A DNA stretch of 64,000 nucleotides, taken from assembly GCA_013306675.1 (NCBI GenBank), contig JABLUY010000003.1:132896-196895 (forward strand), given 5' to 3'. The notes under the pieces were generated by a model. That model was not told the origin of the DNA. It worked only from the letters and a program-made list of their open reading frames with translations, and searched no databases. The first letter of the stretch is position 1. Each line of letters begins with the position of its first letter. The translations under genes were made by a program, and so were the position numbers. The DNA comes from Thraustochytrium sp. TN22 (Eukaryota; Sar; Bigyra; Thraustochytrida; Thraustochytriidae). Of the stretch, positions 29,745 through 39,975 are shown in pieces.

Positions 29745-31300
29745 GGAGCGCGCGGACGGCGCGGCGGCGCTTGGCTTGCTGGTTTGGTCTGCCTGGCCTG
29801 GCCTTGCCTGCAGCGCGCCGCAGCCGGCGCCGGCCCAACCTTTGTACGCTAGAGGTAGTTAGCGAAAGCCACGGCGCGTGGCGGCGCGTCGCTCTCGCGG
29901 ATGTGGCGCAGCCGCCTCAGCTAAGCCTGCGTGGATGGTTTCCACGCTCCGCGCGCACGCACGCCCGCTTCGCTGCCTTGGCTGCCTGCTTGATGGACAG
30001 GCAGGCGCCCGAGCGAAATCGCGGCGCCGGCCGTGCGGGGGCGACACCGCCAACACGCAACACACGCACCAGCCGCAGCCGTAGCCCACGGCCACTGGCA
30101 CCCCGCTGCCTGCAACTTCCGCCTGCCTCTTTCGCCGTTGCCGACGCCGCGCCGCGGCCGGCGCGTGCGCCGCCGCCGAGCGCGACGCGACGCGAGCCGA
30201 GACGCGAGGCGAGGCGAGGCGCGGCGAGGCGGGGCGCGCGATTGAAGCGCGCGAACGAAGCGCGCGGAGAGGCGCCGAGAGGAGCGAGGCGAGCTTGGCG
30301 GCTTTCGCTAGCCAGGCTAGCTCGGGCGGGCGGCCAGTCACAACCAGCCAGCCAGCCAGCCAGCCAATGGCAGGCGATTTGAAAAGGAATCCACGAGCCT
30401 GGACCGAGCGCACGCGGACGCGCGGCGACCGGACGCGGCGCGGGCGCGGGCAGCGTGGCGGCGCGGCGGCGCGGCGCGGCGCGGCGCGCTCAGGAGGCTA
30501 CGATGGTAGGCGGCGCAGCGCTCAGACAGAGTCTGGGCTCGCCGTCGGAGGCCCTCCCTCACTTCCAGCCAGGCCCTCGAAGCGCGACCAGACGCGAGCC
30601 CCGTTTGAAACCAGCGAAAGCGAATGCGAAAGCGCTGCCAGCCTGCCTGCCTGCCTGCCAGCGTCGGCCCGCGCGGCTCCGGTCTGCGCCAGCGCCTCTG
30701 CGCGCGCCGCGCTGCGCTGCGCTGCTGCGCTGCTGCGGCGGCGGAGCGGAGTCCAGGGTCTGCCGCCACCGCGCAAGCGGCGCAAGCGGCGCAAGCTGCT
30801 GTGTTAGTTGGACGAACGCGGTGGGCACCGGGCCGGGACCGGGCGCGCCCGTCCTGAGGCGGCGAAAGCGATTTCGTTTCGATCGGGACGCGCGGCAGGC
30901 GGGCGGAGACCGCGCCGATGACGAGTCGATCTGGGCGGCGGCGCGGCGGCGCGGGCTCGCTCTCCTCTCCTCTCCTCTCGCGCGCGCGGCGCTCGGCTCG
31001 GCTCGGGGCGGGCAGGCCGCTGGCGCGGGCGCTGCGGAGCGCTGCGCTTCTGCGGAGCGCGGGCAGCGGCGCGGCGCGAGCCGAGGCCGGGCGAGCCGCG
31101 TTTGGAGTTTGCTCGCTTGCGTGCTTGCTTGCTTGCTCGCTTGGCGCCGCGAGGCATCAACGCGCAGACGCGACGCGTCGGGTGCCCGGTCTGCGCTGCG
31201 GCGCTGCTGCGGTGGCGCTGTGCGCCGCGCTCTTCAAGTCAACTAGGCCTAATTGGCGGATCGCCCGCCTGAGTGGGCGATAGTCGCGAGGATCTCCGAA

Positions 31301-31326
31301 GACAGACAGACAGACAGACAGACAGA
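31301..31326. repeat. GACA tetranucleotide array
   Basis: Six and a half uninterrupted GACA units. Confidence 0.9.
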
Positions 31327-31863
31327 CGGAGCGCTCGGCCACCGCGGCCACGCCCGCACAACGCTCGCACGCTCGCCGCGGCGCCGCGGCCGGCCACGGC
31401 CGGCGGCGCGAGACGAGAGCGTCGTGCGTGCCGTGACGTGCGCGCGCGTGCGCGCTCGGTGCGCCGCGGGGCCGCCGCGCTCGCGCCGCGCCGCGCTGGC
31501 CGCGCCCTTCGCGGCCAGCCAGCCGGCCGGCCAGCCGGCCAGCCAGCCGGCGAGCGCGCTACTTACTAGCTGGCCGAGCCGAGCTCTCGAGCCGAGGGCT
31601 GCCTGTGCCTTCCGGCGACGCCCGGGGCCCAGCCGCCGCCCGCAGCTGCCCGCTGCTGGTGCGGGGGCCGGTCGAAGCTGCACTGGCCGGCCAGAGCGCA
31701 ACGCGAACTCGAGGCCGGGTCGAGCCGAGCCGACTCGGGTCGAGGCGGGTCGAGCGAGCCGAGCCGCGCCGCGCCGCGCCAAGCCGAGCCGAGTCGAGCC
31801 GAGTCGAGGTCGAGTCGCGGCGAGTGGAGCCGAGAGGAGGCTACCAGCGAACGAAGGATCGGT

Positions 31864-31892
31864 CGAGCGAGCGAGCGAGCGAGCGAGCGAGC
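31864..31892. repeat. GAGC tetranucleotide array
   Basis: Seven GAGC units followed by overlapping GATC/CGATCG palindromes to about 31915. Confidence 0.9.
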
Positions 31893-32174
31893 GGTCGATC
31901 GATCGTCGATCGGCCGCATGACAGTGCCGTGCTCACAGGCAGGCTCATGCTCAGGTTGGAGCTGCGCGTGGCCGAAGGCTGAGCAGTCAAGGGCGAACGC
32001 GGTGACGCGGACGTGCAATACGAGCATTCCATGTGCATGTGCAGTTACAAAGACGCGCGCGCTCGGGGCGGCGGCCAGGCGCTCGGACAAGTCGGAGTGC
32101 TGATCAGTGAGTTGACACCCGTGCGCCGCCTGGTGCTGGTTGCTCTCGTTCTTGCGGGCCTTGTGGCGGCGCAG

Positions 32175-32195
32175 CGAGCTAGCTAGCTAGCTAGC
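32175..32195. repeat. AGCT/CTAG palindromic array
   Basis: Five overlapping AGCTAGC units. A second copy lies at about 32514-32536 and shorter ones near 34838-34930 and 35665-35690. Confidence 0.85.
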
Positions 32196-32322
32196 AAGGC
32201 CAGGCTAGGCGAGCTGAGAGGAACGAGCGCGACTTCGCCAAAGTCGGGTTGACTCGACCAGCGCTCTCGCGTAGACGTCGAGCTCAAGTTCATCCCGAGG
32301 CTCGCGGGCGTTGCGCCGCGCC

Positions 32323-32364
32323 GAGGCGAGGCGAGGCGAGGCGAGGCGAGGCGAGGCGAGGCGA
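32323..32364. repeat. GAGGC pentanucleotide array
   Basis: Eight tandem GAGGC units. The same unit forms arrays at about 30203-30225 and 48001-48033. Confidence 0.9.
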
Positions 32365-33319
32365 GCGCCTCGCGCGCGCGGGGAGGAGACAGGAAAGCAT
32401 AGCGCCTCGCCTCGCAGGCGGAGCCTGTGGTTTCGTGGGCGCCGTTCAACGGGGCGAGGCCTAACGGGTGACCGGGGCGGAGCGAGCGACTACTTGCAAA
32501 CAAGCAAGCTCTAGCTCGCTAGCTAGCTAGCTAGCGAGGACCAACCGCAACTTGAAGCTCGCGCGGCGACCGCGATTGGCGCTGCCCAGGCTGTGCCGCC
32601 CCGGCTGCCAGGAGCCAAGCCAAGCCAAGCCGCGCTCGCCCGCCGCTGGCCGCCTGGCGAGTCGCGGCCGAGGCAGCGATTGCGAAAGACCCGCTGGGCG
32701 CGCGAGCGGCGAGCCTCGGCCGGGCGAGCCTCGGCGAGGCAGGGGCACGCGCTTCCTGATGGCGAATGGGCGCGATGACGCGGTGGCGCAACTTGGACTT
32801 GGGTTGGCCTCGCTTTGGCCGCTTCCAAGCAACCTTGGCAAGTGGCAGCAACGGCGTCCGCTGGAGACGAGACATGGCCTTACACGGGACGGTACACCGC
32901 CTGGGCGCAGGCCGCGCAGCGCAGCGCAGCGCAGCGCAGCGCACTGGCAGCGCAGAGCGGGACACGGGAGGTGACGAGCCGCCCGCCCACTGCCACGCGC
33001 GCGCGGGGCCGTCGCGGCGCGGGCGGCCGGGCGCGCGGATGGCTGGCTGCTGGCTGGCCGGCGGGCCGGCCGACTGGCCGGCGGGCCGGCCGACTGGAGG
33101 GCTGATGGCAGCCTGCCAGTGGCCGGCCACTGGCCGAAGCGCGGTAGTCGGGGGAGCCCGACTTGTACGACGGCGCAGCGAGTCGTGAGCAGACTAACCG
33201 CTCCGGGGAAGCGTCCCTCGACCAGCTCCTGCGCCGTCGACAGGACCACTCTCGCGCGGCTTCGCGGCCAACCATCGCAGCTCTGAGCTCTCATCAAGGA
33301 GGACCACTGGCTGGCCGGC

Positions 33320-33322
33320 CGG

Positions 33323-33370
<48 letters not shown>

Positions 33371-33371
33371 C
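33320..33371. repeat. GGCA tetranucleotide array, 13 units
   Basis: Thirteen uninterrupted GGCA units, the longest tetranucleotide array in the window. Confidence 0.95.
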
Positions 33372-34514
33372 CGGTTGCCACGGCAGAGGCTGGCTGCCTG
33401 CGGCACACGTGGGCGCGGCGCACGGCGCGCGGCGCACGGGGCGCGGGGCGCGCCGCCGCGCCCGGGGCCTCTCTCTGCCGCTGCACGCAGACGGGGCTCT
33501 GCCGCGTTCGTCCCCATGCTGGTCACGCAACCCACCCCAGGTCCCGCAGCGGCTCGGTCTTGGGCGCGATGTGGGAACAGCAGGTCGGTGGAGGACGGCC
33601 ACCCTCGCGAGCGGCGCAATTCTCGCCGCACCTGGGGGGGCAGGTGGGGCCCTCAGCGCTACACGCACTCGCGGGCGCCCTGGTTGCAAGCTGACGCTCG
33701 CAACGCGTCGCGGCGGCCACAGACGCCCCATACCCCCGCTCCGCCGCGCCCGCCGCGCCCTGGAACAGGGACCAACCCGCTTCCCAACGCAGCGAGCCCG
33801 CCGCGCGGCGCGTCCACCACGCTGATCACATGATCCGCGACCGCGCCTCGCCGCGTCGGCCGTGGTTCGCTGGCTGGCTGGCTGGCTGGCTGGCGGGCGG
33901 GCGGGCTGACTCAGCCTGGCCGCAGCCACGCGGCTAGGCCCGGCGCCGGCGCAGAGGGCGCCGAAGCGTGATGGCGGTGGGCCGTCCGGCCGCAAGCGCG
34001 CACGCTCGCTGGCTGGGCAGAGGGCAGCGTTCGCGGGCTCGCAAGCGTCCGGAGAGGGCTGGCCGCTCGCTGCCAGTGGCCAATCCACGGCGGCGACGCC
34101 CTCCAGTTTGGTTGTCCGCGGATTCGGAGGTCAGTCGAAGCTGGGCGAGCAGGAGCAGCCGGGTCCCGCTTCGCGGCGGCGGCAGCGCGTGCCGACGTGG
34201 ACGGCGGCGGCTGGCTACGGTACTACCGTCCCGATTCTGACTGTCTGGCTAGCGGTGTTGCCCAGAGTGCGGGAAAGTGCCCCCAAAGGACACAGATCTG
34301 TGGGGCGGGCTGCGGGAGTTCACGCAGCTGCAGCGTGGCAGGCGGGGGCGTGTATAGGGGCACAGCTGGGGGCTCCGCGCGACGTCCAAGCGCTGGCCAC
34401 CGCATCATGCGCGCAAGCAATGACAAGGAGCCGCGGCGCCGCCGAACTCGCCGCAGATGTGCGTCTTGACCTGGCTGCGCGTTGGCCGGGGAGCATCGAG
34501 CAAAAGCGACTCGG

Positions 34515-34613
34515 ACAGTGAAAGTTATGATTACTAGCGCGAGAGGGCTGCTGTGGTCTGGGCAGTGAAAGTTTCTAGTACTACTTAGCGCGAGAGGGCT
34601 GCTGTGGTCTGGG
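34515..34613. repeat. Imperfect tandem duplication of about 47-51 bp
   Basis: Two copies begin CAGTGAAAGTT and end GCTGCTGTGGTCTGGGC. They differ by a small indel in the middle (ATGATTACTAGC against TCTAGTACTACTTAGC). Confidence 0.85.
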
Positions 34614-35177
34614 CTGCGCAGTGCTGCGCCCCTCAGATCGCGCGGCACGGCGTCCGGTCGGCGGCCAGACTGCAGCAGCCCTGGCAGGTTCGATGGGCAT
34701 GACGCGGGTGCCCCGTGCGGCGCAGCTGGCCCTTGAAGGCGTCGCGCCATCGCACACGCCGGAGAAGCGACCTACGCGCCGCGGCGCTCTGCCTCAGTGG
34801 AGCCATGACAAGTGTGGGAGAAAGCTGCCTGCCTGCTCTAGCTACTAGAGCTAGTGGGCCAATCGACTGAAGAGGCGAGGAGAGAGCTTGTGGCTTCTGG
34901 GGCAATGGTAGCTAGCTAGAGCTAGCTGGCTAAGGCGTTCCACCCACCCACCCACCCACGCACTCACTCGGAGGGCAGGACCCGACCGCGCCGCGCCGCC
35001 GCGCCACCACGCCACCGCGGTCGAGCCGACGCAAACCTGCCCCCGGCCACGGGCAGCGCACAGGCAAGCACACTGGCGAGGCAGCCAGGTGCGAACGGCG
35101 CGCGGGCAAGGCACTGGCAGGGCAAGGACAAAGATACCGACCGGCCACCGTGTTTTGAGGCGCCCTTCGCACTGGCC

Positions 35178-36150
35178 TTGCTCAACAACCCGCAGCTGAC
35201 TTACGATAGAGGAAAAGCAGAAAGCGAGCCGCCGGCATTTGCAGCCAGCCGTGGCCGACGTGCAGGCCAGTTTTCATTCGCGGGCGAGAGCGCCGGCGAG
35301 CGCAGCGTGGCTCCGGTGTTCACGTCATCAGGACAGAGATCTGTGGTGATTTCTGGCCGACTCGGACTCGGACTCGGACTCGGTCGTGGGCGAGTCATGC
35401 ATTACGCGGTGCCTCCACGACTACGCGTGCGAGAGCGTGCGTGCCGAGCCGACTCGGAGCCGAGGCGAGGCGAGGTGAGGCGAGCCCGAAGGTTGTCGCG
35501 TCGGCGAAGTTGTCGGCACGCCTGCGGATCCCGCTGGCGGGCGGGCGGGCGGGCTGCAGCGGCCGGCCGACGCCAACGCTGCGGCCGAACGACCGAGCGC
35601 AGGTAAGTTCGCCAGTGGCAGCGACGACCGAGGCATCCTCCTCCCCGGCCCACCGACACGGGTGCTGACAGGCTAGCTCAGGCTAGCTTGGCTGGTGCAG
35701 GATGCGGCGCGGCCGCGTCACCGCGCGTAGGAAGGAACGCGAGCGAGGGCTTCTGCCAGCAGCAAGCAACACCGGCAGCCAGCAGACGCCTGCGAAGCGC
35801 GCTGCGAAGGAAAGGAAAACTCCTGGCTCGGCAGCCGGACGGAACCCGAACCTGCAGCGCGAGCCATCATCCTTGTGCGCAGGCGCCGGCGCAGGCGCCG
35901 GCCGGCGCAGGCCCAGCCCGGCCGCACGCTGAACGGCGGCGCGGGACACAGCTCACGCGCGTCTTGGGTAAGTAGTTAGTTGGCGACCCAACTTCGGTGG
36001 GAGCCTGAGCAGGGGCGCAGGCCAGCAAGGAAGGAAGTCACACGGAGCAACGCACCTGCTACTGGCAGTGGCTGGCCGGCCAGCGGGCCTGGCCGGCCGT
36101 CTGACGTCCAACAGAAGTCGATGCGCTTTACAATTGAAAGCTGTAAGTTG
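35178..36150 (+). other. Possible spliced transcript of unknown type
   Basis: Three GTAAGT donors lie within 550 bases on the + strand (35603, 35968 and 36148). The first is followed by GCTGACA (about 35664) and a CAG acceptor ending at 35700, giving a 98-base intron of the same form as the proven ones here. The second is followed by CTGACG at 36101 and an acceptor ending at 36114. The flanking exon-like segments code only Arg/Ala-rich peptides, so a non-coding RNA or chance are both possible. Confidence 0.25.
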
Positions 36151-37471
36151 GTACGGTCAGCCACATGTGGCCAGCCACAGAAGTCTGCTGTCAGGCTGAC
36201 AGCCTCACCACTGCACTGCGCCGCCGCTTCACTGTCAACGTCCACGTCATCATAGCATGTTGAGCGGCGAACGTGCAACACACAACACAGGCGCGTCACC
36301 GAGCCGCCGCAGGGCCGCACTGCCAGATGGTGTCGTCCAGAAGCCGTCCAAAGAGCACAGGCACCCCCGACTCCCCGAACGGCGGCGGCCGCCCGCCGGC
36401 ACGCGAGCGCTCGGCCTGCAACCTGGGCTACTCCTACCCCGCCGGCCCTGCGCACTTTTTTTTGCGCTGCGCTGCGCTGCGCTGCGCTGCGCTACGCTAC
36501 GCTGCGCTGCGTGGCACCGTGGCCGCGGCCGCGATCCGCAGAAGTTTGCTGCGCCACGCGCCAAAGCGTGCAGGGAAGGGAGTGGACCGCCGGACTTGTT
36601 GGAGGTTTCGAGCGTCCTAGCAGAAACCGCCGCAGTTCAAGGTTCAAGGCAAGCAAGCCCTTGCTCGTCCCCGATCACATGACTGTCTTGGCCAGCGCCG
36701 CACCACTGGCAGCCAGGCCAAGCTCTCATGGATCCAGATCGTGCGCATAACTTATCGCGAGGATTTCGTGAGAAAAAGAGAAGGAGAGTTTCTGTCAGAC
36801 GCTCGGCCAAGTTAGTTGGCTGCGATCGGCCTCGCGGCCTTTGTTGATGCCGTCGCCATGGTCGAGTACGCCGCGAATACTTGGCTTCCGGCGGCCGAAA
36901 CATGACCTTCTCCTGCAGTGCTTCTCTGGCTCGCGAGCTCGCGAGCTCGCTCTGCCAATGGCCGGTAGGGTGGCTCTCGCAGCAGCCGGCCGGCCGCCGG
37001 CGCTCGTCGTGTTCTCGATCACGGGCCGGCCTTCCGAACGCAAACGCCAGCAAGACTTCTCGCACGATGGCCGATGGCAGCCGCAACAACAAGAAAGGCG
37101 CAATCAATCCTTGCTCCGCAGAAGAGCGAGCTCATCGTGAATATGCAGTGATGTTAAGCCTTGCCTAGTGTAGGCCTAGTGATGGCCGATGGCCGGTCAT
37201 ATGCCAGGTGTGCATGCGCGGCCGTGGCGGGAGAGTTGTTGTCGTAACTTCGAGGGTACTAATGGTAGCCAGCCGAAGGCTCCTTGAGGTACGATGGGAA
37301 ACTTCGACCGGGAGATCGAGAAGAGAAAAAAAGGCGCAATCCTTGCTGCAACCAGCCTGAGACGCTTGTGTGTTCGTACCTGACATGTTCGCGTCAGTGT
37401 TGCTGCGCTTTTCACCTTTTCACCTGCCACCACTGGCAGCTGCCAGCTGACTCATTCATGGACTGATTGAT

Positions 37472-39175
37472 TCATGGCATTTGCGAGTCGCCAGCGTTAT
37501 TGCGCTTGGCCGCCGTGACGTCGACGAGGTCGTCGAGGAGGGCCTGCTGCTGGAAAAGGTTTTGATGGTTATGGTCGATGGAGGCGAGGAGCGCGAGGAT
37601 CTCCGGCTGCAGCTCGCGCTGCCAATACGGGATGGAGGTATCGTTGAGGAAGGTCTTAGCGGGCGTCTTGAGGCGGCTCAGGCCGACATCCTCCTCCTCG
37701 CCGTCCCCATCGGAAGGGTGAGATTCAACGGAGGCGGTGGCGGAGTTTGCGTTGCTGTTGCTGCCGCCGCCCTTGCCATCCATGTTGGAATGGTGGTCGG
37801 CCCTGCTGGCCGCCGACTGGCGGCCGCCGGCGCCGCGGCCGTCGGCGTCGTTGCGTGCACCGTCAGCGCCGTCGTCACCGCCATCAGCACCTGCCTCTGC
37901 GCCACGAATCTTGGTGGACTTGCGCTTGCCGGTGGCTTGGCGCTGCTTGCGCTTGCGCTTGCGCTTGCTGGCGCTCGCACGGCGACCTGATTGCTGCGCC
38001 AACTTGGCGTCGCCCGCCTGCGCCGGCGACGCCTCCTCGCGCAATTTGCGCTGTCGCTTGCGCTCGTTGGCGCGCTCCAGCGAATTTACAATGACTGCGA
38101 TCATGAGGTTGAGCACGATGAACGTCTCCAGTACAATGAAGAGCGAGATGAGAATCATGAACTGCGGCGCGCCCGACGGGTCCTCCGCCAGCACCGTCAG
38201 GTAGTATTTGGACCAGTCGTCTAACGAGATGAGCTGAAAGAGCGAAAACATCGCCGCGAACAGCGTGTCGAAGCGCCCTGGGAACATGTCGCCGTAGAGC
38301 GTCACGAAAATGATCGAGAAGATGTACAGAAGCAGCATCAGCAGCAAGATAATGGACCCCATGGCCGGAATCGACCGAAACAGCGTGGAGATGATGAGCT
38401 GCAAGTTCTGCAGGAAGCTGATCGCGCGCAACGCGCGCATCGCGCGAAGCGCCTTGAACACACGAAACAACCGGAAGATGGACGGTGACAGCCCCGAAGA
38501 GTCGTTCAGCACCGTGTACATGGCCGTCTCCACCACGCTAATCGACACGATGAAGGCGTCGAAGATGTTCCACCCCGAGTCCAGGAAGCGCTCCTGCTGC
38601 GCATAAAGCTTCATGGACAGCTCCAAGATGTAAATGCCCATCAGGATCTTGTCGAAGATGTCGAACCAGTACGCCGCCACCAGCATCGTTGATTCCACGT
38701 TCTGCAGTGTGATGAGCACGCTATTCAGAAAAATCGCGCCAAGGATAAAGTTTGAGAATCGCGAGCTCTTCACCACGCGGTTCACATACATGCGAAACGG
38801 GCTCCACTTGCGCCGTGTGGGCCGCCCCGCGTGGCCCTGCGAACCGCGCCGTGCCCGCGCCGGGTCCGGCACTGGTGCCGGAGCCACGCGTCGGCCCCAC
38901 CACCGCCGAAGCGCACCGCAGCACGCCCCGCGCGTCGCAGAGCTCACGCGCTGCAGCCGCCCGCGTTGACTGCTCACCGACGTCAATCCAGACTCCCTAC
39001 TTTCCTCTCGGATGATGATGCCGTTCACCCCGGCTTTCTCTACCGCGGCCATGAAAAGGCTCCCGCGCAGCCTGCCGGACGCACTGAGCGAAATCTCGCT
39101 CTCCGCCTCGCGCTGCTCGCGCTGCTCGCGCTGCGCCGCCGGCGTCACCGCCGCGGACCCACGCAACAGCGGCAT
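37472..39175 (-). CDS. Single-domain voltage-gated cation channel (CatSper/EukCat-like)
   Basis: 567 residues from an ATG at 39175. One six-helix voltage-gated unit is complete. S2 carries LELSMK and S3 WNIFDAFIV. S4 reads FRLFRVFKALRAMRALR with a basic residue at every third position. S5 is a long hydrophobic helix. The pore loop MFSLFQLISLDDWSKYY has the SLDDW filter (residues 317-321), matching the [TS]x[DE]xW filter of CatSper and single-domain eukaryotic channels. S6 ends LNLMIAVIVNSLERA. Like bacterial sodium channels it should work as a tetramer. The 200-residue cytoplasmic tail is basic (KRKRKRKQR), then acidic, with a short helix at the end. Ion selectivity (Na or Ca) cannot be read. 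It diverges from the TBC gene. Confidence 0.9.
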   Translation of the reverse strand: MPLLRGSAAVTPAAQREQREQREAESEISLSASGRLRGSLFMAAVEKAGVNGIIIREESRESGLTSVSSQRGRLQRVSSATRGACCGALRRWWGRRVAPAPVPDPARARRGSQGHAGRPTRRKWSPFRMYVNRVVKSSRFSNFILGAIFLNSVLITLQNVESTMLVAAYWFDIFDKILMGIYILELSMKLYAQQERFLDSGWNIFDAFIVSISVVETAMYTVLNDSSGLSPSIFRLFRVFKALRAMRALRAISFLQNLQLIISTLFRSIPAMGSIILLLMLLLYIFSIIFVTLYGDMFPGRFDTLFAAMFSLFQLISLDDWSKYYLTVLAEDPSGAPQFMILISLFIVLETFIVLNLMIAVIVNSLERANERKRQRKLREEASPAQAGDAKLAQQSGRRASASKRKRKRKQRQATGKRKSTKIRGAEAGADGGDDGADGARNDADGRGAGGRQSAASRADHHSNMDGKGGGSNSNANSATASVESHPSDGDGEEEDVGLSRLKTPAKTFLNDTSIPYWQRELQPEILALLASIDHNHQNLFQQQALLDDLVDVTAAKRNNAGDSQMP

Positions 39176-39975
39176 CTCTTGCACGAGTCACGCAGCCACC
39201 CAGCTCGCCTCGCGTCCTCTGCCTCGGCTTTGATCTTGGCCTTTTTGCTCGCGAGCCCCCTTCGCCAGAAGCGCGCTCCACGCGCGCCTAGCCCAGGGGC
39301 TCCCTCCCTCCCTCTCTCTCTCTCTCTCTCTCGCTGCGCTTCTCTGCGCTCCGTGCTGCTCGGCCGCACCAGCACCGCGAGCGCCGCGGCAGCGCTCTTC
39401 TGCTCTTCTGCACCCAGCTGCTGCAGGCCCGAGTCGCTCTTGTACCTGGGCCTGGGCTCTGTCTGGCAGCGAGCTCGCGAGCTCGCTCGCCTCGCTGCCT
39501 CGGACCCGGACTCGAACTCCAACTTGAAGGCGTACCCGCACAATGGCCGTTACGGCGCGCGCGCGCGAGCGAGCGCTCACCGCTCGCTCGCGTGCCGCGC
39601 AGCGCAGCGCAGCCCGGTGGCGCGGGCGGCGGCGACCAGGGCGGCACGGGGATCAATTCCGGCCGCTGCGTGTCGCGCGCGCGCGCGGCGGCGGCGGCGG
39701 CGGCGGGGGAGCGGCGCCGCGCGCGGGCGGCGCGCGCGCCGGGGCCGCCTCGCCGTGGCCGCGGCCGCGGCCGCGCCCGGCGGCTCGTTTCTCGCCGTTC
39801 AGACTCAGGCTTTCGCCCTCCTTTTCGCGCTGCGCTCCATTTCGCCCGCCGGCGCGGCCTGCCAGAGCGTCGCGAGCGAACGAAGCGGCTCGCGCGAGGG
39901 CGAGGACGCGCTGGCGGTGCTGGGAGGCGGTAGTGCTGGCCGGCGGACGACTGCGCCGCCGCCCTCGTCGCAGCC
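39176..39975. promoter_or_regulatory. Divergent promoter region, channel and TBC gene
   Basis: 800 bases separate two outward-facing ATGs. It contains a pyrimidine CT array (39310-39332) and several GCGAGCTCGCGAGCTCGC palindromes (about 39471-39488). Core promoter elements could not be placed. Confidence 0.45.

Larger units (their letters stand above)
29745..37471. other. 7.7-kb region without a convincing coding gene
   Basis: Between two minus-strand genes (28410-29744 and 37472-39175). Open frames occur on both strands but read as Arg/Ala/Pro-rich shadows of repeats. Arrays seen include GACA (31301-31326), GAGC (31864-31892), GAGGC (32323-32364), GGCA (33320-33371), GGCT (33870-33893) and several AGCTAGC arrays. 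A cluster of GTAAGT sites with CTGAC branch-like matches at 35.6-36.2 kb is described separately. No tRNA or rRNA was recognised. Confidence 0.5.

Noticed and set aside
30295-31246. Plus-strand frames between 30.3 and 31.2 kb as genes
   Set aside because: Composition follows the surrounding repeats (Arg, Ala, Ser, Pro), several frames are open at once and no domain is seen.
33320-33371. CRISPR-like array
   Set aside because: It is a pure tetranucleotide microsatellite without spacers, in a eukaryotic genome.
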